64,000 nucleotides of DNA. Source: Aureibaculum marinum. Its GTDB lineage: Bacteria; Bacteroidota; Bacteroidia; Flavobacteriales; Flavobacteriaceae. Under the pieces are notes generated by a model that saw nothing but the letters and a program-made list of their open reading frames with translations, ran no database searches and was not told the origin of the DNA. A program made the position numbers and the translations under genes. The stretch covers positions 129,001 through 193,000 of the forward strand of contig NZ_RPFJ01000003.1 in NCBI RefSeq assembly GCF_003813905.1, in the 5' to 3' direction. The stretch's first letter is position 1, and every line of letters starts with the position of its first letter. Below, in pieces: positions 19,041-28,029 of this stretch.

Positions 19041-19146
19041 TTTCTATAAAACTAACCTTTCCCTAAACAATTCTCTACTATTCTAATTTCAAACAAGAAA
19101 TAAAATGGAAACTTTTTAACTCTTATTTTAATCGAAATTTTCTGAG

Positions 19147-19154
19147 CAAATATA
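19147..19154 (-). promoter_or_regulatory. Putative miaB promoter -7 element
   Basis: TATATTTG on the minus strand, an exact TAnnTTTG match 107 bases before the miaB ATG. The rest of the 305-base miaB/topA gap (19041-19345) holds the topA -7 element and nothing else recognisable. Confidence 0.4.
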
Positions 19155-19262
19155 CAACCAATAATGAAACAATATGTCATTTTGGCAGAAATTTAACATC
19201 ACTAAAACAACATTAAATAGTTGATTAATGGATTAAAAAAAATAATATTAAAAAATTCTATA

Positions 19263-19270
19263 TACTTTTG
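19263..19270 (+). promoter_or_regulatory. Putative topA promoter -7 element
   Basis: TACTTTTG, an exact TAnnTTTG match 75 bases before the topA ATG. No -33 box at the expected spacing. Confidence 0.45.
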
Positions 19271-19345
19271 CACTTTCAAACTCGTATTCAATTTATAAGT
19301 TTTCACGATTTAAAAAGTTGAATTATTAACTATCAATACAAGTCT

Positions 19346-21832
19346 ATGGCAAAAAATCTAGTAATTGTTGAGTCACCTGCGAAAGCAAAAACCATTGAAA
19401 AATTTTTAGGTAAAGATTTTCAAGTTGAATCGAGTTATGGCCATATAGCCGATTTACCCTCAAAAGAATTAGGGGTAAATATTGATGATGATTTTAATCC
19501 TGAATATATTATTTCGTCTGACAAAAAAGCGGTAGTAAAAAAATTAAGAGATCTTGCCAAAAAAGTTGACACTGTTTGGCTAGCAAGTGATGAGGACCGA
19601 GAAGGAGAAGCTATTGCTTGGCATTTATTTGAGCAATTAAAATTAGACGAAGAAAACACCAAACGAATTGTTTTTCACGAAATCACAAAAAATGCCATCC
19701 TAAAAGCCGTTGCAAATCCTAGAGGTATTAATTACAATTTAGTTAATGCACAACAAGCAAGACGCGTTTTAGACCGATTGGTAGGTTATGAACTTTCTCC
19801 GGTTTTATGGAGAAAAGTAAAAGGCGGACTATCAGCGGGTAGAGTACAATCTGTTGCTGTACGTTTAATTGTTGAACGTGAACGTGATATTGAAAACTTT
19901 AAGCCTGTAGCTTCTTATAGAGTTGATGCAGAGTTTAGTAATGAAGAAGGCATGACCTTTAAAGCTAAACTACCAAAAAATTTTAAGACAAGAAAAGAAG
20001 CTGAAAAATTCTTAAACTCTTGTATAAATGCTGATTTTAAAGTAGCTGATTTACAAACAAAACCAGCAAAAAAATCTCCAGCTGCACCATTTACAACCTC
20101 AACCTTACAACAAGAAGCATCTCGAAAGTTATATTTTCCAGTTGCCAAAACAATGGTAATGGCACAACGCCTTTATGAAGCTGGTCTTATAACTTATATG
20201 AGAACTGATAGTGTAAACTTATCTGAAGATGCCAAAAAGGCTGCTGTAGCTGAAATAACAGCCTCTTACGGTGCAAAATACAGTAAACCAAGAAACTTTA
20301 AATCAAAATCTAAAGGTGCTCAAGAAGCTCACGAAGCTATTAGACCTACTGATATGACATTACATGAAGTCTCTTTAGGAAAAGATGAAGATAGATTGTA
20401 CAGCTTAATTTGGAAAAGAACTCTAGCTTCTCAAATGAGTGAAGCTCAGTTAGAGCGTACAAATGTAAAAATCAGTAATTCTAATAATAAAGAAATATTA
20501 ACTGCCAATGGAGAGGTAGTTACTTTTGATGGATTTTTAAAAGTTTATTTGGAAGGTACCGATAATGAAGATGAAGAACAAGAAGGAATGTTACCTAAAT
20601 TGGAACTAAACGAAAAATTAAAAAACAACTACATCACCGCTACTGAACGCTATACAAGACCTCCTGGTAGATTTACCGAAGCCTCTTTGGTGAAACAACT
20701 AGAAGAACTAGGTATTGGTCGTCCGTCTACATACGCACCTACAATATCTACAATTCAACGTAGAGAATATGTAGTAAAAGGCTCAATAGATGGTGTAGAA
20801 AGAAAGTATACTGAATTAAAATTAAAGTCAAATAAATTATCTGAAAAAGAATTGACAGAAAAAGTTGGTTCTGATAAAGGAAAATTAGTACCAACAGATA
20901 TTGGTAAAATTGTAAATGATTTTTTAGTAGAACACTTTAAAACAGTTTTAGATTTTGGATTTACTGCTAAAGCTGAAGAAGAATTTGATGAAATAGCAAG
21001 AGGAAAAGAAGATTGGACCTCTATGATTAAAGATTTTTATTCTAAATTTCATCCAATAGTTAAAGATGTTGCAGAAAATGCAGAAAGAGCAAAAGGTGAA
21101 CGTCTTTTAGGTGTAGATCCTGAGTCTGGAAAAAATGTATATGCACGCTTAGGTAGGTTTGGTGCCATGGTTCAAATTGGTGAAGCTACCGATGAAGAAA
21201 AACCTAAATTTGCAAGCTTACAAGGTGATCAAACTATTGAAACTGTAACCTATGAAGAAGCAATGGATCTTTTCAAACTACCTAAAACCATAGGAGACTA
21301 TGAAGGCGAAGAAGTAGTTGTGAATAATGGAAGATTTGGCCCTTATGTAAAATTTGGTAAAAAGTTTATTTCTCTTGACAAAGGTGAAAACCCTATGTCT
21401 GTTGATATGGATAGAGCCATAGAGCTTATAAAAGCGAAACAAAAAGCTGATGCTCCGATAGCTCATTATAAAGAATTGCCTGTGCAAAAAGGGGTAGGTA
21501 GATTTGGTCCTTTTATAAAATGGAACAACATGTTTATTAACGTAAACAAAAAATACGATTTCGACAATTTATCTCAAGCAGATATAGAAGAGTTGATTGA
21601 AGATAAAGTGAGAAAAGAAAAAGAAAAACTTATCCATCATTGGGAAGAAGAAGGTATACGAGTAGAAAAAGCTCGTTGGGGAAGATTTAATATTATCAAA
21701 GGAAAGCTAAAAATTGAATTGCCTAAAACCACTAAAGCAGAAAAATTAACTTTAGAAGAAGTGCAAGAAATTATTGAAAAGAAAACCCCAAAGAAAAAAA
21801 CAAGAAAAAAAGCAGTTAAAAAGAAAAAGTAA
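19346..21832 (+). CDS. topA: DNA topoisomerase I
   Basis: Type IA topoisomerase that relaxes negative supercoils. The 828 residues contain the TOPRIM domain (NLVIVESPAKAKTIEKFLG at 3-21, ASDEDREGEAIAWHL about 79-93), the gate domains with the active-site Tyr in GLITYMRTDSVNL (about 280-292) and RPPGRFTEASLVKQLEELGIGRPSTYAPTI-type sequence near 450. Instead of C-terminal zinc fingers it has four C-terminal repeats of the GRFGPYVKFG type (about 599, 665, 718 and 770) and a Lys-rich end, the form usual in Bacteroidota. The next gene starts 61 bases on. Confidence 0.97.
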   Translation: MAKNLVIVESPAKAKTIEKFLGKDFQVESSYGHIADLPSKELGVNIDDDFNPEYIISSDKKAVVKKLRDLAKKVDTVWLASDEDREGEAIAWHLFEQLKLDEENTKRIVFHEITKNAILKAVANPRGINYNLVNAQQARRVLDRLVGYELSPVLWRKVKGGLSAGRVQSVAVRLIVERERDIENFKPVASYRVDAEFSNEEGMTFKAKLPKNFKTRKEAEKFLNSCINADFKVADLQTKPAKKSPAAPFTTSTLQQEASRKLYFPVAKTMVMAQRLYEAGLITYMRTDSVNLSEDAKKAAVAEITASYGAKYSKPRNFKSKSKGAQEAHEAIRPTDMTLHEVSLGKDEDRLYSLIWKRTLASQMSEAQLERTNVKISNSNNKEILTANGEVVTFDGFLKVYLEGTDNEDEEQEGMLPKLELNEKLKNNYITATERYTRPPGRFTEASLVKQLEELGIGRPSTYAPTISTIQRREYVVKGSIDGVERKYTELKLKSNKLSEKELTEKVGSDKGKLVPTDIGKIVNDFLVEHFKTVLDFGFTAKAEEEFDEIARGKEDWTSMIKDFYSKFHPIVKDVAENAERAKGERLLGVDPESGKNVYARLGRFGAMVQIGEATDEEKPKFASLQGDQTIETVTYEEAMDLFKLPKTIGDYEGEEVVVNNGRFGPYVKFGKKFISLDKGENPMSVDMDRAIELIKAKQKADAPIAHYKELPVQKGVGRFGPFIKWNNMFINVNKKYDFDNLSQADIEELIEDKVRKEKEKLIHHWEEEGIRVEKARWGRFNIIKGKLKIELPKTTKAEKLTLEEVQEIIEKKTPKKKTRKKAVKKKK

Positions 21833-21893
21833 TTCAATTAAAAATTGTTAAGATAATTCTTAATTTAGAAAAATTCAATTTCAAGACTAAACA

Positions 21894-23051
21894 ATGAGTT
21901 TCGAATTCTTAAATCCTGTTGAAGAAGCGGTTGTAGCCCATGCTACTTTACTGTCTAACCAAGCTTTGGGTAAAAAAATTACCATCCATTCTAAACAAAA
22001 TGGATTGCCTGAATTAGAAGGAGCTCATATTGCTATTGTTGGTGTTTTAGAAGGAAGAAGAGCTGAGGATAATTTCGGTGCAGGAAAAGACTTTAGTGTT
22101 ATTCGAAAATATTTATACCAATTGTTTCCTGGAAATTGGTTTTCTAAAATAATTGATTTAGGTAACATTCCACAAGGCGAAAACGAAGAAGATACCTACT
22201 TTGCATTACAAGAAATAATAACTTATTTAGTAAAAAATAATATTATTCCTATAATTTTAGGTGGCGGACAAGATTTAACCTACGCCAATTATCGTGCTTA
22301 CGATAATTTAGAACAAATGGTTAACTTAACTACTGTTGACACCAAATTTGATTTAGGACATTTTGAAGATGAAATATCTTCTACTTCTTTTTTAAATAGA
22401 ATAATTTTAGACAAACCTTGTAATCTATTTAATTATAGTAATATTGGTTATCAAACTTATTTTAATTCTCAAGAAGAAATAGACCTTTTAGAAAAATTAT
22501 ATTTCGATACTTACAGGCTTGGTGAAATTGCTAGTGATGTAAAAATTGTAGAACCCGTTTTACGAGACACTGATGTAGTAAGTATTGACATAGGTTCTAT
22601 ACGAAGAGCAGAAGCTCCTGCCAACAACAATGCCGTACCTAATGGCTTTTATGGCGAAACTATCTGTGCAATTTCAAGATATGCAGGCATTAGTGATAAG
22701 GTTTCCTCTTTTGGAATTTACGAATACAATGCCAAATTAGATGAAAAAGATCAAACAGCACATTTGATAGCCCAAATAATATGGTATTTTATAGAAGGCT
22801 ATAATTTTAGAACAAACGAATATCCTTTTACTTCTAAAAAAGATTATAAAAAATACATCGTCCCTATTGAAGATACTACAATTAATTTCTTCAAAAGCAA
22901 CAAAAGTGATAGATGGTGGATGGAAGTTGAACATCCTAATAATAAAACTACAAAGAGTACGTTAATACCCTGTACGTATCAAGATTATTTAAGAGCGGGC
23001 AATCAAGTTATTCCAGAAAGATGGTGGAAAACTTTTAGAAAATTAAATTAG
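21894..23051 (+). CDS. Arginase/ureohydrolase-fold protein with degenerate metal site
   Basis: A 385-residue protein of the arginase-formimidoylglutamase fold, with the three core motifs in the right order but altered. GGGHD is GGGQD (123-127), DAHxD is DTKFD (149-153, so the His is Lys151) and SxDxDxxDP is SIDIGSIRRAEAP (230-242, with Gly234 in place of the second Asp). Three of the six usual Mn ligands are therefore missing and a binuclear manganese site looks impossible. Database labels such as formimidoylglutamase would overstate what is seen. Its place between topA and gldK and an intact frame suggest a retained, probably non-hydrolytic function. Confidence 0.82.
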   Translation: MSFEFLNPVEEAVVAHATLLSNQALGKKITIHSKQNGLPELEGAHIAIVGVLEGRRAEDNFGAGKDFSVIRKYLYQLFPGNWFSKIIDLGNIPQGENEEDTYFALQEIITYLVKNNIIPIILGGGQDLTYANYRAYDNLEQMVNLTTVDTKFDLGHFEDEISSTSFLNRIILDKPCNLFNYSNIGYQTYFNSQEEIDLLEKLYFDTYRLGEIASDVKIVEPVLRDTDVVSIDIGSIRRAEAPANNNAVPNGFYGETICAISRYAGISDKVSSFGIYEYNAKLDEKDQTAHLIAQIIWYFIEGYNFRTNEYPFTSKKDYKKYIVPIEDTTINFFKSNKSDRWWMEVEHPNNKTTKSTLIPCTYQDYLRAGNQVIPERWWKTFRKLN

Positions 23052-23151
23052 TTATACACTAAAAATATTTTTTTTGCGTTCTTAAAGTGATTCCACGAAA
23101 TCAAAATTGTTTTTAATCAAAATAGTTTTAATAAAACAAATAGTATTGTTC

Positions 23152-23164
23152 CCCTATATAAGGG
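23152..23164 (+). promoter_or_regulatory. Palindrome upstream of gldK
   Basis: CCCTATATAAGGG lies 17 bases before the gldK ATG and is embedded in the longer near-palindrome TCCCCTATATAAGGGA. It matches the 13-base palindrome before the sigma-54 activator at 10 of 13 positions. Possible operator; no function is known to me. Confidence 0.35.
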
Positions 23165-23181
23165 ATACTAAATTTACATTT

Positions 23182-24570
23182 ATGAGAAAAGTAACCGTTT
23201 ATTTTTTACTTGCTGTATTTGCTTTAGCAACCAGTTGCGGCTCCAGCGATAGAGGTGAGCTAACTGGTGTTAGATCAAAAAAGAAATTTTTCCCGGAAAA
23301 ACCATTAGGTATGACTTTAATTCCTGGTGGTGCTTTTACTATGGGTAAAACTGATGAAGATATCGCCGGTGCTCTTAATACACCATCTAGAACAGTAACC
23401 GTTAGACCATTTTATATGGACGAAACTGAAATTACCAACGCTGAATATAGAGAATTTGTCGTTTGGGTAAGAGATTCTATTGTAAGAACACAATTAGCTC
23501 TTCTTGCTGAAGAACAAGGTTTTGGAGCTGCTAGTGCTGACTTAGATGCTGGTCCTTCTAAATCTAGCGACGATGGAATTCAAAAATACAAATTTGCAGA
23601 ACCTGATACTACAGCCAATGTATATTATAAGTACATGATGGACAATTATGGTAGCTTAGGTGACCTAAACTCTCCAACAGAAGGAAAAGCTTTAAATTGG
23701 GAACCTGAACTAATTTGGAATGTAGCAGATTATCCAGACGCTAGTTATGCTGAAGCGATGGACAGTTTATACCTTCCTATAACTGAAGTTTTTGACGGTA
23801 AAAGAATTATCAATACAAAAAAATTATTATACCTATACTATACTTTTGATAGAGAAGGTGCTGCAAGAAACAGTAGCAACAGAAAAGATTATATCAAAAA
23901 AAATGTAGTAGAAGTTTATCCAGACACCACCGTTTGGGTGAAAGATTTCAACTACTCATATAACGACCCAATGCATCAAGATTATTTCTGGCATCAAGCC
24001 TACAATGATTATCCTGTTGTTGGTGTTACATGGTATCAAGCAAAAGCTTTCTGTGACTTTAGAACTCAAAAGAAAAACAGATACTTAGCTAATAAAAAAG
24101 GTGGTGGTAGAGTACCAAACTTTAGACTACCAACTGAAACAGAATGGGAATTTGCCGCACGTGGAGGTTTAGAATATGCTAAATACCCATGGGGAGGTCC
24201 TTACACAGTAACTGATAGAGGTTGTTTTATGGCCAACTTTAAGCCACAAAGAGGTGATTATGCTGCTGATGGAGCATTATACACCATAGAAGCTAAATCT
24301 TATACTCCAAATGACTATGGCCTTTACAACATGGCAGGTAATGTGTCTGAATGGACAGATACTGCATACGACCCAGCTTCATACTACTTAGGATCAACTA
24401 TGAACCCTAATGTAAACGATAGCAATAACAAAAGAAAAGTTATCCGTGGAGGATCTTGGAAAGATGTAGCCTATTTCTTAGAAGTAAGTACTAGAGATTA
24501 TGAATACGGAGATTCTGCAAGAAGCTATATAGGTTTTAGAACTGTACAAGATTACATGGGTGTTAAATAA
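23182..24570 (+). CDS. gldK: Gliding motility/T9SS lipoprotein GldK
   Basis: Outer-membrane lipoprotein that forms the periplasmic ring of the type IX secretion system with GldN (PorK/PorN ring). The start is ATG 23182 (462 residues), giving a clean lipoprotein signal with lipobox LATSC (Cys19); the TTG-initiated extension from 23107 would bury it. The fold is the formylglycine-generating-enzyme-like (FGE-sulfatase) domain: MTLIPGGAFTMGKTDED (near 39-55), MDETEITNAEYREFV, RLPTETEWEFAARGG, NMAGNVSEWT and VIRGGSWKD to the end. First gene of gldKLMN. Confidence 0.97.
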   Translation: MRKVTVYFLLAVFALATSCGSSDRGELTGVRSKKKFFPEKPLGMTLIPGGAFTMGKTDEDIAGALNTPSRTVTVRPFYMDETEITNAEYREFVVWVRDSIVRTQLALLAEEQGFGAASADLDAGPSKSSDDGIQKYKFAEPDTTANVYYKYMMDNYGSLGDLNSPTEGKALNWEPELIWNVADYPDASYAEAMDSLYLPITEVFDGKRIINTKKLLYLYYTFDREGAARNSSNRKDYIKKNVVEVYPDTTVWVKDFNYSYNDPMHQDYFWHQAYNDYPVVGVTWYQAKAFCDFRTQKKNRYLANKKGGGRVPNFRLPTETEWEFAARGGLEYAKYPWGGPYTVTDRGCFMANFKPQRGDYAADGALYTIEAKSYTPNDYGLYNMAGNVSEWTDTAYDPASYYLGSTMNPNVNDSNNKRKVIRGGSWKDVAYFLEVSTRDYEYGDSARSYIGFRTVQDYMGVK

Positions 24571-24708
24571 TACTTAACTCAGGTAATAAATAGTTAATAA
24601 AATTTATAAAGTATTAAATAACAAACAATAATAATTAGTAATAACAAACGTTTAGAGTAAACCAACTAAAATTAATAAATAAATTTAACCCAAAAAAAGA
24701 AAAAAATT

Positions 24709-25359
24709 ATGGCACAATCATTAAAAAAGAAAAAGTTGATGAACATGGTCTACGGACTAGGAGCTTCTGTTGTATTAGTAGGAGCATTATTCAAAATCTT
24801 ACACTTTAGTATCGGACCTTTAACAGGTGGAGTTATGTTAACTATCGGACTTTTAACAGAAGCATTAATATTTTTCTTCTCTGCTTTTGAACCTGTAGAA
24901 GAAGACTTAGACTGGTCTTTAGTATATCCTGAATTAGCAGGTGGTTCTAGCTCAGATCGTGCTTCTAATAAAGGAGGTGGAGATGCAGAAAGCTTGTTAT
25001 CAGAAAAATTAGATAATATGTTAGCTGAAGCAAACCTTGATTCTGAAAAAATGGGAAGATTAGCTAGTAGCATTGAAAACTTTGCTGGTGCTGCAGAAAA
25101 TATTGCTCCAGCAGCAAACTCAGTTGCCGCAACAAGTAAATACAGTGAGCAATTATCTTTAGCTGCTTCTAATATGGAATCTTTAAACAGTCTGTATCAA
25201 GTACAATACGAAAGTGCAGCGAAACAATCTGAATTAAGTCAAGCTGTTGCTGAAAATACTGAAAGACTTAAAGATCAAATGGAATCTTTAGCTACGAACT
25301 TATCATCTTTAAATGGTGTTTATGGAGGTATGCTATCTGCAATGTCTAATAGAAACTAA
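24709..25359 (+). CDS. gldL: Gliding motility/T9SS inner-membrane motor protein GldL
   Basis: Inner-membrane protein that with GldM forms the proton-driven rotary motor powering T9SS export and gliding. The 216 residues start with two membrane helices (about 14-33 and 37-58). Glu51 in LLTEALIFF corresponds to the conserved membrane glutamate implicated in proton use, and Lys29 in ALFKILHF is also present. The cytoplasmic remainder is helical and low complexity (SIENFAGAAENIAPAANSVAATSKY), typical of the family. Confidence 0.97.
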   Translation: MAQSLKKKKLMNMVYGLGASVVLVGALFKILHFSIGPLTGGVMLTIGLLTEALIFFFSAFEPVEEDLDWSLVYPELAGGSSSDRASNKGGGDAESLLSEKLDNMLAEANLDSEKMGRLASSIENFAGAAENIAPAANSVAATSKYSEQLSLAASNMESLNSLYQVQYESAAKQSELSQAVAENTERLKDQMESLATNLSSLNGVYGGMLSAMSNRN

Positions 25360-25414
25360 TTAGCACGTAATAAGTAATTTAACCCAACTATTAATTAAAA
25401 CTAATTAGAAAAAA

Positions 25415-26959
25415 ATGGCAGGAGGCAAATTATCACCAAGGCAGAAAATGATTAACTTAATGTATTTGGTATTTATCGCTATGTTAGCAATGAATATGTC
25501 AAAACAAGTTTTATCTGCTTTTGGTTTCATGAACGAAAAACTGACAGCATCTAACGTGTCAGCGGAAAAACAAAATGCAGCTACTTACGCTAACTTGGCT
25601 ACTAAAGCAGCCGATCAACCGGAGAAGTATGCAGAACACAATACCAATGCTCAAAAAGTACAAGCTTTATCATTAGACTTTAATGCTCATCTTGAAAAAA
25701 TGAAAGAAGAGTTATTAGCTGGTGTTGAAGATCCTACTAACTATGAGACAATGGATAGTGAAAATGCTGGGAATGAATATTTCTTCAAAGGAGAAACATT
25801 AACCGAAGCAGGTCAAACATTCTTAGACAAATTGAATACTTACCGTAATGAAGTTATTACTATTTTAGGCGATGATTATAAAGATATTGCGGAAAAAGTA
25901 AATGTTCGATTTGACACGTCTGATCAAAAATTAAAAGACGGAGAAGGTACTCAACCATGGATAAATAATCGTTTTGAAGGTTTTCCTTTAATTACAACGA
26001 TTACCAACTTAACTCAAATGCAAGCGGATATTAAAACCACTGAAAATGAGATGCTAATGGCAATGGTACAAGGTCAATTAGAAAGTGACGTATCAATGAG
26101 AAATTATACTACAATTTTAGTACCCGACAACCCTGCAACTTTACAAGGTGCAAACTTTAAAGGTAAAATTGTATTAGGTAAATATGACGCAACATTAAAA
26201 CCAACTAAAGTAATTGTAAATGGTAAAGAAATCACTAACATTGAAGGTGGTGGTGCTGTTTTAGATTTCCCAGCTGGTAATGTTGGTGAGAATGACATAA
26301 AAGGTGAGTTTGTATTTAAAGAAGGTGATTCTTTAGTTAGACTACCTATCAACACTAAATATGCAGTAGTTGCTAAACCTAACAGTGCAGTAATTTCAGC
26401 TGATAAAATGAATGTTGTGTATAGAGGTGTTGCAAACCCTATTACAATCTCAATGCCAGGTGTTCCTGACAATTCAATTACGGCTAATGCTCCAGGTTTA
26501 CGTAAAGCAAGTGGTTTAGGTAAATACATTATGAATCCAGGTAAAGGTACTTCAGTTAAAATTAATGTTACTGGTAAATTGCCTGATGGTTCTACTGTAA
26601 CTTCTGGACAAACGTTTAGAATTAAAGACATCCCTGCTCCTTCTGCAGCAGTAAGAGGTAGCCAATATGGGGTTGTTAAAATGCCTAAGACATCTTTACA
26701 GAAAATGAGTATCTCTGCTATTATTCCAGACTTTGAGTTTGATTTAAAAATTGGAGTATCAGGATTTAGTGTAAAAGTTGACGGTTCACCAACTGTTAAA
26801 GTTAAAGGTACTAAATTTAATGCAGCCGCTATAAGAGCTTTAAGTAAAGCAAGAAAAGGCGATATGGTTACAATATTTGATGTAAAAGCATCGTTAACAG
26901 GTAACAGTGGTTATTACTTAAAGAAAGTACAACCATTAACTGTAGAATTAACAAATTAA
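25415..26959 (+). CDS. gldM: Gliding motility/T9SS motor protein GldM
   Basis: Bitopic partner of GldL whose long periplasmic arm reaches the GldK/GldN ring. The 514 residues have one membrane helix (about 13-31, LMYLVFIAMLAMNMSKQVL), a helical D1 domain to about 220, and three Ig-like domains to the C-terminus (segment PGTSVKINVTGKLPDGSTVTSGQTFRIKD is in D3). The N-terminus AGGKLSPRQKMINLMYLV is the family signature. It is 55 bases after gldL and 12 bases before gldN. Confidence 0.97.
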   Translation: MAGGKLSPRQKMINLMYLVFIAMLAMNMSKQVLSAFGFMNEKLTASNVSAEKQNAATYANLATKAADQPEKYAEHNTNAQKVQALSLDFNAHLEKMKEELLAGVEDPTNYETMDSENAGNEYFFKGETLTEAGQTFLDKLNTYRNEVITILGDDYKDIAEKVNVRFDTSDQKLKDGEGTQPWINNRFEGFPLITTITNLTQMQADIKTTENEMLMAMVQGQLESDVSMRNYTTILVPDNPATLQGANFKGKIVLGKYDATLKPTKVIVNGKEITNIEGGGAVLDFPAGNVGENDIKGEFVFKEGDSLVRLPINTKYAVVAKPNSAVISADKMNVVYRGVANPITISMPGVPDNSITANAPGLRKASGLGKYIMNPGKGTSVKINVTGKLPDGSTVTSGQTFRIKDIPAPSAAVRGSQYGVVKMPKTSLQKMSISAIIPDFEFDLKIGVSGFSVKVDGSPTVKVKGTKFNAAAIRALSKARKGDMVTIFDVKASLTGNSGYYLKKVQPLTVELTN

Positions 26960-26971
26960 AAAATAGATATT

Positions 26972-27871
26972 ATGAATTGGAGAGGTTTTTTAGTAGTGTG
27001 TGTTGTGGTCTTGGCAACAAACTCAATATATGCACAAGCTAACTTGCTAAACGCAAAGATTCCTGAAGAAATTGGGATGAAAACAGCAGAACAATTAGCA
27101 GCTGATAATGACGGGCCATTACCTTACGGTTATATAGATGATAGAGATATCCTTTGGTCTAAAGTTGTATGGGAATACATAGATTTGAATGAAAAAATTA
27201 ATTTACCATTCTATTACCCAATAGACACAAACAACATTAGCTCTAGTAGAAGATCTCTTTATGACACTTTACTAAGAGGTATCAAAAGTGGTGAAATTGC
27301 AGATGTGTACGATGATTCTTACTTTGAAAACAAATTAACTTTCAAAGAAATTCAAGCTCGTTTATCTAGAGTTGACACTAGTGATGCTGGTATAGAATTA
27401 TTAAATGCTGGTGAAGAAATTACCGACGAATATGTAGATAGAGTTGATTTAACTGCTGGTGATATTGCCGGACTTAAAATCAAAGGTGTATGGTATTTCG
27501 ATAAAAGACAAGGTGAGTTAAAATACAGATTATTAGGTATTGCACCTGTTGCACCAGATGTAAATTTTATGGGCATGGGAGAAACGTCAATGGATGAACT
27601 TGTAGAGTTATTCTGGGTATGGTATCCTGGAGCTAGAGAAGTAACCCACGCAATGAAAGTGTTTAACAATAAAAATTCTGCTTTCCCTTTATCTTATGAT
27701 CACTTATTAAATGCTAGACGTTTTGTTGCTAGTATTTATAGAGAAGAGAACATATATGGCAATAGAGATGTTGCAGAATATATAAAAGGAAATGCATTAT
27801 TCCAAGTGCTAGAAGCTGATAGACTAAAAGAAGATATCAGAAATAAAGAACTAGACATGTGGAATTATTAA
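26972..27871 (+). CDS. gldN: Gliding motility/T9SS periplasmic ring protein GldN
   Basis: Periplasmic protein that forms the ring with GldK at the outer membrane. The 299 residues begin with a signal peptide ending near IYAQA (residue 23). The core has family segments DDRDILWSKVVWEYIDLNEKINLPFYYP (about 57-84), GVWYFDKRQGELKYRLLGIAPVAPDV (about 172-197) and LFWVWYPGAREVTHAMKVFNNKNSA. It is last in gldKLMN, followed by a terminator, so the block is a self-contained unit. Confidence 0.96.
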   Translation: MNWRGFLVVCVVVLATNSIYAQANLLNAKIPEEIGMKTAEQLAADNDGPLPYGYIDDRDILWSKVVWEYIDLNEKINLPFYYPIDTNNISSSRRSLYDTLLRGIKSGEIADVYDDSYFENKLTFKEIQARLSRVDTSDAGIELLNAGEEITDEYVDRVDLTAGDIAGLKIKGVWYFDKRQGELKYRLLGIAPVAPDVNFMGMGETSMDELVELFWVWYPGAREVTHAMKVFNNKNSAFPLSYDHLLNARRFVASIYREENIYGNRDVAEYIKGNALFQVLEADRLKEDIRNKELDMWNY

Positions 27872-27898
27872 TAAGTTCACTGTAGTATATCTGAAAAG

Positions 27899-27931
27899 CT
27901 TCTACTCTTAATTGAGTAGGAGTTTTTTTTT
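27899..27931 (+). terminator. Terminator after gldN
   Basis: Stem CTTCTACTC/GAGTAGGAG (9 bp with one G-T pair), 6-base loop and nine T residues, 28 bases after the gldN stop. Confidence 0.85.
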
Positions 27932-28029
27932 GTTTAAAAGAAATATATTAACTCTTTTTAAGTCAAAATTGGTGTTTCATTTCCTATTCTAAAATAGGTA
28001 ATTTTTCTTTTTATAATTACCTTTACATT

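Noticed and set aside
23107-23181. N-terminal extension of GldK from a TTG codon
   Set aside because: It would place 25 residues before a perfect lipoprotein signal; ATG 23182 is the credible start.
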